From assembly GCA_000151295.1 (NCBI GenBank), contig GG745345.1, positions 187,242-251,241 on the forward strand: a stretch of 64,000 nt of DNA. The letters run 5' to 3'. The notes beneath the pieces are model-generated. The model saw only the letters and a program-made list of their open reading frames with translations. It was not told the origin of the DNA and ran no database searches. This document shows, piece after piece, positions 56,801 through 64,000 of the stretch. The translations under genes and the position numbers were made by a program. How positions within the stretch are numbered: position 1 is the first letter of the stretch; every line of letters begins with the position of its first letter. This DNA is from Allomyces macrogynus ATCC 38327 (taxonomy: Eukaryota; Blastocladiomycota; Blastocladiomycetes; Blastocladiales; Blastocladiaceae).

Positions 56801-58996
56801 ATAAAGTCGAGACGGCGATTAACATCGGTTACGCGTGTAACCTGATCGCGTCGGATATGGCTCTGATCACCGTGCGCGGTGCCAATGTCGCCGAACAGCT
56901 CGAGGCCGCGCTGATGCTGGCCCGTGGGCCCGAAGTGGTCGAGTCAACGGCGGGCGCGGTATTGGTGATTGATGGCGAGGCGTTGACCGAGGCGGTCCGG
57001 CCGGAATTGCGCACACTGTTCCTGCGCGTGTGCCTCGAGTGCATGCACGTCTTGATTTGTCGCGTGAGTCCGCTGCAGAAGGCGCAGGTGGTTGCGCTGG
57101 TACGGCAGGAGCTCAAGGTCGTGACGCTCGGTACGTGGATTCGTTTCGGATGGGTCGGCCCAAGGGCGGAACTAACGAACGTCGCGGTATCGAATGTGTA
57201 GCGATCGGTGATGGCGCAAACGACGTGTCGATGATCCAAGAGGCCGATGTCGGTGTTGGCATTGCTGGCGAGGAAGGGTTGCAGGCGGTGCTCTCGTCGG
57301 ATTATGCTATTGGCCAGTTCCGGTTCCTCGTCAAGCTTCTGCTCGTGCATGGGCGGTGGTCGAACGTGCGCGTCGCCGGCATGATCCACAACTTCTTTTA
57401 CAAGAACATGACGTGGGTGTTTATCATGTTCTGGTACCAGTTCTTTGACGGGTGCGTTTCCGTTTCTGTTCCTCGTTGCACTGCTCCGTGCGCCGCGCAC
57501 TGTGGTACCAATGGCTGACGTTGAATGATTCGCGCCCCAGGTTTTCAGCCGACCTGATGTACGACTACACGCTGCTGATGCTCTATAACCTGCTCTTCAC
57601 GCAGTTCCCGGTCATGATCCTGGGCGTTTTTGAGCAGGACGTGTCGGCAAAACTCGCGCTGGCCTACCCGCCGCTCTACTACTCGAACCAGCGGCAATTC
57701 ACCTACCCGCGGTTCTGGTGGTACGTCTCGGACGCCGTCTTCCAGTCGCTCGTGATTTTCTTTGTGCCGGTCATCGTCTCGCACGAAACAACCTCGATTC
57801 ATCCGGGGGGATACAACCCGTCCAAGTACGAGACGACGATCGGCATGGCCATGTCGGCCGTGGCCACGGTCAACTTGTTCGTTGGGCTCAACATGAACTC
57901 GCTCAACGCGCTCGCAGTCTCGAGTATCGCGTTCTGCGCCGTCTCCCTCGCGCTATACTTGCCTATCATCGCGACCGTCCCCGGCGCAGGGCTCTACATG
58001 TTCGCCAATATGGTATACACGGAACCAGCGCTCCCCCTCGTCGTGTTTCTCTGCCTCGTTCTGTGCCTGCTCCCGCGCGCCGCCATCAAGTACTGGGCCG
58101 CGAATTACCGCCCGTCCGACTCGCAAATCATTCGCGAGATTCATCAGTATAAACTGGCGAGACCGCCCATGGCCGGCGGGCACCACCACGGACATCACCG
58201 GCACACGTCCGGGTCGCCGACGACGGCAGTCATTTCGCCGACACCTGCGCCGCCGGTCGCGGCCACGGCCGAGTTGAGACCCACGTCCAAGGCGGGTGAC
58301 GCCGAGGCCGCGCTCGGCACGATTTTCGCGTCCAAGTTGTCGGTCACCTCCATCTCCCCCGATACGACCGCACCCGCACCGCAGCCGCCACCGTCCGCGT
58401 CGAACACATCGCTCAGCCGTACGGCACGGCACGTGTCCTGGATCGACTCGCAGTCCTCGCTGCACAACCACCGCCCGACGTCCGCCGTCAGTGGCTCATC
58501 TGCCCCGCCCGCGGCCCTCGAGCGGTCCAACACGGTGCAATCCACGGCGTCAGAACGCCGCCGTCGATCGCTCGTGTACGACGCCGAGACCCGCACCGCC
58601 ACGGTCGGCCGTACGGGATTCGCGTTCTCGCAAGCGCACGGGATGGCCGGCGCTGTCGAGGCCGTGACCTCGCCCGTGCTTGGCGCGTCGCTCGTCGACT
58701 CGCTGAACCGGCAGCGTGCAAGTGTCGTTTCGCTCGAGTGGCAGCCGCCGCCCGATGAGGAGGACGTCGACGTCGGCGGAGCAATGTCGCCGCGGCATCG
58801 GCGCACGGTGTCGGCGGCCGCGGGTGCGGGCCGGTGGGCGCCTGCCGCAGGGAACGTGATTGTGGAAGGGTCCGAGTCGACATGGTCCCCGGCATCGACG
58901 CTCGACCGGCCGAGGTCGACGAGTCCGGATGAGCGCGCGGGAAGTGTCCCCGCGCGGTCGGTCCCGTGGGATCCGAGTGCCGGTGCGAGGCCGTGA
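53829..58996 (+). CDS. P4-type ATPase, phospholipid flippase
   Basis: Moves phospholipids from the outer to the inner leaflet, normally with a CDC50 partner. Exons: 53829-55688, 55768-55887, 55957-57130, 57202-57451, 57541-58996; 1619 aa with consistent phases. Order: Pro-rich N tail, TM1-2 entry [20 protein letters not shown] with [16 protein letters not shown], actuator motif [15 protein letters not shown]3-4 with [12 protein letters not shown], phosphorylation motif DKTGT (Asp657, with an intron between Gly and Thr), nucleotide-binding QSPDEAALV and [26 protein letters not shown], hinge [20 protein letters not shown], then TMs 5-10. A Ser/Pro-rich insert of about 140 residues (54520-54950) lies in the actuator region, and a disordered Ser/Thr-rich tail of about 290 residues follows TM10. 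The ATG at 53829 is the first in frame. Confidence 0.95.
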
Positions 58997-59762
58997 GGGG
59001 TGTAGGGGGTTCTTTCTTTAGAAGGGCGCGCGCGAGGCGGCGATAGATTGGTCGATGGCGCGTGGAGAGGACGGGTGATGCGTGGCGTACTGCGGCTGGG
59101 CTGGTGATCGGCGGGAAGGTGTAGGGGTGTAGAGTGTCGCGATCGGCGCGCGCTCGGGATAAGGCGTGCGCGTTGTGTGGAAGGTTCCGAGACCCGGCCC
59201 GGCCTTTGTATATTGATATCTCGGTTTCTTGGTAGTTTGGTGGTGCGTTGATTTCCCGGAAGCGCGCGCGCGCGGCTCTTTGTTGCCAGCGGCAGATACC
59301 ACCCGCCTTCAGCCCTCCTCGCCCGTACATTGATCAAAGGCGTTCTGTGCCATCAATTGCCGTCATGAGCTGGGCCCGCGAGAATGGGGTGGGTTGGCCG
59401 CCGCTGATGGAAATGGGAGGAATGATTCTCAAATATCTCCGGTGGTCATGCATGAGTTCCATGGAAAGTGATTGAGCGATGTTTGCATCTTTGCCGAACA
59501 ACACCTTTACAATGTTACTCTCAGCGATCAACGCGAAACTTGAAATGATGAATCACGCACGCCTTGGTCCATGCTGGCAGCTGGGATGCGGAGGGAAAAT
59601 GCTAGAGGCGATGGATGGAAAGCTTTCATGAATCGACAACACTCCACCGAGCAGCAATCCCCAGAGACTGCAACAGCGTCAAAGGTGCAAGAAGCGACAC
59701 GTCAACCTCCACAGATCAAATGACCCACAAATGCACCCACAAATGCATGAACACCACAATGC
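58997..59762. other. intergenic between convergent genes
   Basis: About 770 bp between the flippase stop and the 3' end of the GRDP-like gene. No coding or RNA feature recognised. Confidence 0.5.
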
Positions 59763-62043
59763 TCACGCCAGACCGGCCGAATCGTCCTTGGCAGCAGCAA
59801 AGCAGCCGATACACCGGCTCCGGCAAGAAGCCATGCCAGCCGCGCCGTTCTTGGCAGCAACAAAGCAGCTACCGCAGCGGCCACTGCACAAGACGGCGCA
59901 ATCGGAGCAGCGGTTGCGACACTGTGCATCGCCAGCCGCATCGTCCATGGTATCGGCAGCGACAAAGCAGCCAATACACCGGCTGCGGCAACTCGCCATA
60001 CCTGGCGCATCGTCCGTGGTGGCAGAAGCGGAGCATCGGGTAAAGCAACGCGAGACGCCGCACACGCTGCACCGAGCCGTAGCGTCCTCGGCAGCATCAT
60101 GAGCTTCAGCGGCGGAGCATCGGGTGAAGCAGCGCGAGATACCGCACACGCTGCAGCGAGCAGCCGCGTCCTCGACAGCAGCATCGCTGTGACTGCAACC
60201 GGCCACGGACATGCCAGTCGCGGCCGTGCTGCCATGCCCAGCCCCACAAGTGAAAGTGTGCGTCGCATCGTGGTAGTCGAGCGTGTCCACGTTGTGCTTG
60301 CCGCCCGTCGCGTACGACACATTGGGCGCGAAGTAGTCCTCGTCATACACTTCCATCCACACCTCGATCATGACCTTGGCACCTTCAGCGATGAGCGCTT
60401 CGGAAATGGCGTCGTCCGAGTCGTCGTGGTTGACGACACGACCAGCCAGCGCCATTGTGTGCTTCGCGTACGTGACCGGGAACAGCTGGTGCGTGTGCCA
60501 TGCCAGGTCAATCGCCATGGTTGGCACGAGCGATGTGCGCGGCTTGATGACGAGCATGGCCAGGAATTTCGGGTACTGCACGAGCGCCTCGGTGTGCACA
60601 TGGTAGATGTTGTGCACGCCACCGTGCTGCAACTGCATGGCAATCTTGGACGAGAAGCGCTGTTGGCGGCGCACGGCGCGAACCAGATCCATCGACCACG
60701 GACCCGTCGTCACGTCCTGGTGCGCGCGCAAAACCATGCCGAAACGGAACCTGTTGCCTGGCAGAATGAGAGCGTCGCGCTTGGCCGCCACGATCGGTGC
60801 AAACACAATCGACTTGACGTCGCTCCAGGTCGCGAGAAACGGCAGCTTGGCGACACGCTTGGCCCATTCGTCCTTGGCAAACAGCGCAGCAATATCGGTA
60901 ATGTTGGCGCGGTCATTCGGCACGGGCAGCTGCGTCAGCGGGTGCAGTTGGGTGCCCGCCAAAAACACAGCCGGTGTGTCCAAAGCGAGCTTCAGAAAGC
61001 GGTCCACGGCAACGTGCTCGGCCATGAACTCGCACGCGCACGACGCACACATGTGCTCCTTGGCGTGCAGACGTAACGCTGCGTACTCGGCCATGTTCAT
61101 GGACTGCTCTGCCTGGCACGTCGGGCACTTCACCTGGGCCGTGATCTTGGTCTCGTCGACGAGCGCGGGCGTCAGGTCGTACGGCATGCTGGCAGGCATG
61201 TGCGCGGCCCAGAACACACGGCCGGCCTCGAGGTCGTCCTTGTTGGAGCCGGAAATCACCTTGGCCTAGAGTAGGATCAACACGAACGAGATAAGTACAT
61301 GTTTCAACCAAACGGCATTGCGCTCGTCCATATCGAAACGGCGTCCAGGACGATCAACGTACCATGCGAAGCAGCGGGAAATCAACATTGAGCATCTGAT
61401 CGCCAAAGCAGCGCTGCATGTCGTCCGCGAAGCGGATCGGACTCAGCTATACCCGTAACAAGGGGCAGAATCAATGAGTTGAACTGTCGGCTCAAGTTGT
61501 TGGAGCGCTCGCAGGCATCCACGCACCATGTGCGAGTGCCAAAACATGGCCACATCCAGCGGCGGGAGGGGCGGGTTCTCGGTCAATGACGCGTCCATCA
61601 CGACAGCCTTGGCGAGCGCACGCATGAACGCGAGGTAGCGCGCCTCGGAGGTGCACAGGAAAGCGCTACAAGTATGACACAGATCACAATTCAGCAAATC
61701 GCTCGTGGGCGGTCCGGTCAGCAGAATAGCACAATAATTCGCACAGGTTCTTGGCCTCGTTGGTGTCGTCGCGCAGCTGGTGGAACGCGGCGAGAAGGAC
61801 CGTGTGGGCGAGCACCGTGTCGCGCGACACGACAGCGGCCGTGCGTTCCCCAATGGCGGTCACGAGCGTCTCAACGGCATCCTTGTCCACCTTGTCCCCA
61901 TCCTGTGCGCCCTTGACAATGGCTGCGTGCGCGGCGAGCGCGTCCTTGCCGCCCTGGATCGGCGTCGACTTGGTGCCGGTTTTGGCGACAACGACCGACG
62001 CGGTCGAGCTGGGGGCTGCGACAGCAACAGAAACGGGAGACAT
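59763..62043 (-). CDS. GRDP-like (DUF1399) protein with cysteine-rich repeat tail
   Basis: Relative of plant glycine-rich domain proteins and their fungal counterparts; molecular function is unclear, with plant members linked to stress responses. Four exons on the minus strand: 62043-61745, 61665-61527, 61446-61363, 61265-59763; 674 aa with consistent phases. Conserved blocks: LPPLDVAMFWHSHM joined across an intron to LSPIRFADDMQRCFG; CPTCQAEQ and CASCACEFMAEHVAVDRFL; PWSMDLVRAVRRQQRFSSKI; and the signature MAIDLAWHTHQLFPVTYAKH, then GRVVNHDDSDD. The last about 170 residues replace the glycine-rich region of plant proteins with Cys-rich repeats (two of RCSVCGxSRCFTRCSA, two of GMASCRSRCIGCF). 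A TATA-like element lies about 85 bp upstream. A decayed paralog is at 20496-22143. Confidence 0.88.
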
Positions 62044-62793
62044 ATTGTACTTGGCGGTCGCGGGCGAAAAGCGTCGTCGTCAATGAGCTGCAGTCAAAGT
62101 TCAATCGCGCGCGCGGGTGTCCTCTATTTATACATTTTTCAGGACAGATGGAGGGTCAGGATGGTTGCGTGCAGAGCGTCAGGGCGCCCTGTCTCGTCTC
62201 AGCGCCAGGAAGCACGACCCACAGTTGAAGGAAGAAACCTTCTATTTAGAAGCGTGCGATCAGGGGAGTGCGACCGACGCCGTTGCTCAACCAGCGCCAA
62301 CCAACGCTGACCAGCGCCCCTTTTGTGAATGTGACTCCTGTTTTGGGAAATGTGACATGGGGCTGGCGTCGCGTGACGAGCCTTGTCTCTCGCTGTAAAT
62401 CGGCTTGAAGTACACGAACTACTTTGTTTTGAGTGTTACATATTCCAACGATATGCATTGATGCGCAACATTCGGGGCCCCACCGCGTCAGGTCAAACAT
62501 GGAACCCCTGGCCAACCCTGCAGGCACAACAAGCAGCTTGACAGAGGCCGTACATGCCAAAACGCGGAAAACCATAGGGCCGTGAAGCCCGCGGTCTCCA
62601 AGCTGTGACCACAATGCTTTCTAACCTCCTACCAACATGAATATATGGCTCTGAGATGAGGCATTCACTAAGGCGAGTCTTCACAAACAGTGCGTCCCTT
62701 CACAGTCCACCCATCTCCACGGGAAGTCTCATCACCCACTTTGGCAAACGCATGCATGCTCCACTCGCCCGATCCGTCAACGACGTCACGCAC
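62044..62793. other. intergenic between tandem minus-strand genes
   Basis: About 750 bp with the GRDP-like promoter on its left and the 3' end of the NOT-box-like gene on its right. Apart from the TATA-like element nothing was recognised. Confidence 0.5.
62125..62133 (-). promoter_or_regulatory. TATA-like box of the GRDP-like gene
   Basis: Minus-strand TATAAATAG about 85 bp upstream of the ATG at 62043, in an otherwise GC-rich context. Confidence 0.45.
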
Positions 62794-63735
62794 CTACGTC
62801 AAGTCCGCGCTGGTCTGCTGGGCCTGGTTCTGCAGAAGCTGGTGCACCGACTGGAGCAACTCGTGCACGGCCGCCCGGCTCGGTGGCGCCCCGCTGCCCG
62901 TCGTCACGGCTGCCAGCTCCTTTTGCAGCTCGGCGAGGGCACACAGGTCCTCGACCGATGCGTGCGCGCTGTCCTTGACCGGCATGCCCGTACCCGGCTT
63001 GGACGCCAACGGCGCTGCATTCGAGGTTGTGAACCCCGCGTCGGTGCGAGGCGTTGGGTGCTGCGACGCGTGCGTGTGCGGCGGTCCGAAATGCGGATAT
63101 GCCGCGAGACCAGGGACCGCGGTCGTCGTGAGCGGTGCACTGCGTGTCGTAGGGTGCGTGGTCGCGGGACCTTGCACGTGGTAATCATGCCGACCAAATC
63201 CTTGAGCAGTGACGCCAAGAGAGCGATGTTGGCCGTCGTCAGCCGACGTGAGGTGCGGCTGCGGCTGCTGTTGCTGCGGCTGCCGGCTCTCGGCCATGAT
63301 CCTCGCGTCCACCGTCGTCGTCTGTGGTGGCGAGATAGGCTGCATTCCGGCCGGCACTTGCAGCTGCCCCATCCTGGCCGATACTTGCGGCGGCCCGTGC
63401 ACTTCGTGCGCCGGCGCATCCGCATCGAGCACACTCTGCGCATCAGTATCCCCGCGCTCCGCGGCAACCGCGGTCGCGCGGAGCGTCGCGCCGGCAAACT
63501 CGCGCACTTGGTCCGCAGCCAGATCATACACCTTGTAAATATCGTGCTTGCCCAGGTTCGGCGCAAACCAGCGGCGCAGGTGCGGGTGGTACCGCCACGC
63601 GCGCTTGGCGAGTTCGGCCGCGGCCAAGTCTCGCGTCGCCGGGTCGGCAAAGTAGACGGTGCGCAGGAGCGGCACGTCGGTGAGCGTGTCGAGCCGCGGC
63701 GGCGCGAGCGGATCGTGATCGATGTGGAAGTCCAT
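62794..63735 (-). CDS. protein with N-terminal NOT-box-like domain and Pro/Gln-rich tail, 313 aa
   Basis: Residues about 15-85 resemble the NOT-box of CCR4-NOT subunits NOT2/NOT3/NOT5: LDTLTDVPLLRTVYF, then LAAAELAKRAWRYHPHLRRW, then DIYKVYDLAADQVREF, in the same order and spacing as the family's LAA..L..(Q/N)xWR(F/Y)H and YxxFD blocks. In known proteins this domain is C-terminal; here it opens the ORF and is followed by a disordered His/Pro/Gln/Thr-rich region and a C-terminal helix (DLCALAELQKELAAV, LLQSVHQLLQNQAQQ). An upstream exon beyond 63735, possibly outside the window, could supply a longer N terminus. The similarity is by eye and moderate; an unrelated helical protein is possible. 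Confidence 0.5.
   Translation of the reverse strand: MDFHIDHDPLAPPRLDTLTDVPLLRTVYFADPATRDLAAAELAKRAWRYHPHLRRWFAPNLGKHDIYKVYDLAADQVREFAGATLRATAVAAERGDTDAQSVLDADAPAHEVHGPPQVSARMGQLQVPAGMQPISPPQTTTVDARIMAESRQPQQQQPQPHLTSADDGQHRSLGVTAQGFGRHDYHVQGPATTHPTTRSAPLTTTAVPGLAAYPHFGPPHTHASQHPTPRTDAGFTTSNAAPLASKPGTGMPVKDSAHASVEDLCALAELQKELAAVTTGSGAPPSRAAVHELLQSVHQLLQNQAQQTSADLT
63340..63388. repeat. left arm of 49-bp perfect inverted repeat
   Basis: Exact reverse complement of 63952-64000 at the right edge of the window. This arm lies inside the NOT-box-like gene. Confidence 0.95.
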
Positions 63736-63951
63736 GGCGCGTGTGTGTGGCGCGGGAGGAGGTGGGGGTCGTGCGGTCGAGAGTGGAGGTGGGCCCGGGG
63801 AGCTACATGGGGCGCCGCGGATCGAGAGTGAGGGGAGGTTGAAAGCACGGGAAGTGGATGAAAGTGCCGGACCGTGCGTTGCGGTTGAACTGGCGCGACA
63901 AGAGCGTCGTCGGCGGTTCGGCGCGCTCGCTGACGCCCGGCACCCGCTGCA
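63736..63951. other. region upstream of the NOT-box-like gene
   Basis: Pyrimidine-rich on the minus strand just before the ATG, consistent with a 5' leader. Nothing else recognised. Confidence 0.4.
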
Positions 63952-64000
63952 GCAAGTATCGGCCAGGATGGGGCAGCTGCAAGTGCCGGCCGGAATGCAG
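63952..64000. repeat. right arm of 49-bp perfect inverted repeat, reaching the window edge
   Basis: Identical in reverse complement to 63340-63388. Homology begins abruptly at 63952 and may continue past the window. Confidence 0.95.

Noticed and set aside
58195..59337. 380-aa minus-strand ORF over the flippase tail
   Set aside because: Antisense to the flippase last exon; low-complexity Ser/Thr/Arg content.
1..64000. tRNA, rRNA, CRISPR or transposon features
   Set aside because: None recognised on reading both strands; no transposase or reverse transcriptase motifs and no cloverleaf-like segments noticed, although a covariance search was not possible.

Overview
The window is eukaryotic nuclear DNA, GC-rich and gene-dense. 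Most genes are split by short introns (about 65-100 nt) that I could place from conserved protein families. An early-diverging, probably zoosporic, fungus fits best (inference). The Aur1-type inositol phosphorylceramide synthase, the Snt2 BAH/PHD protein and a fungal-type kinesin-1 motor point to fungi, while presenilin, which dikaryan fungi lack, points to a basal lineage. Nothing prokaryotic was seen.

Layout. 0.25-3.8 kb: presenilin (-) overlapped by a MYND-finger ORF (-), then an unrecognised two-exon gene (+). 5.4-13.1 kb: vacuolar-type amino-acid transporter (+), an unrecognised ORF with an internal stop (+), AP-2 mu (+), PP2A activator PTPA (-) and tRNA-splicing endonuclease subunit Sen54 (+). 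13.5-20.3 kb: two thiol/halide methyltransferase paralogs in opposite orientation on either side of Pol5/MYBBP1A. 20.5-24.3 kb: a decayed GRDP-like gene (-), a PPIL1-type cyclophilin (-) and a small ACT-domain protein (+). 24.6-28.8 kb: two decaying tandem copies of a leucine-rich-repeat-like gene. 28.9-30.2 kb: poorly resolved minus-strand coding fragments. 30.4-38.4 kb: Snt2 (-), ribosomal protein eL24 (+) and Aur1 (-). 40.0-48.9 kb: a tandem pair of kinesins. 50.1-59.0 kb: a multicopper oxidase broken by a 456-N gap, then a P4-ATPase lipid flippase. 59.8-64 kb: an intact GRDP-like gene with a cysteine-rich repeat tail, and a small protein that starts with a NOT-box-like domain.

The most interesting part is the kinesin pair. 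The first gene has an intact kinesin-1 motor, an unusually long coiled coil built on a 25-residue period, and a duplicated Cys/His module in place of the usual cargo tail. Its downstream paralog keeps the exon structure and P-loop but has lost both nucleotide-sensing switch motifs and the Cys/His tail. It looks like a pseudomotor that could pair with, or regulate, the active one.

Several genes (presenilin, MYND ORF, PTPA, Sen54, multicopper oxidase, the 7.2 kb ORF) contain single-base frame breaks or lone in-frame stops inside otherwise conserved coding sequence, whereas neighbours such as AP-2 mu, Pol5, Snt2, the kinesins and the flippase read cleanly. Some breaks are probably assembly errors; the LRR pair and the 20-22 kb GRDP copy look truly decayed. 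All similarity statements come from recognising families by eye; no database search was run.
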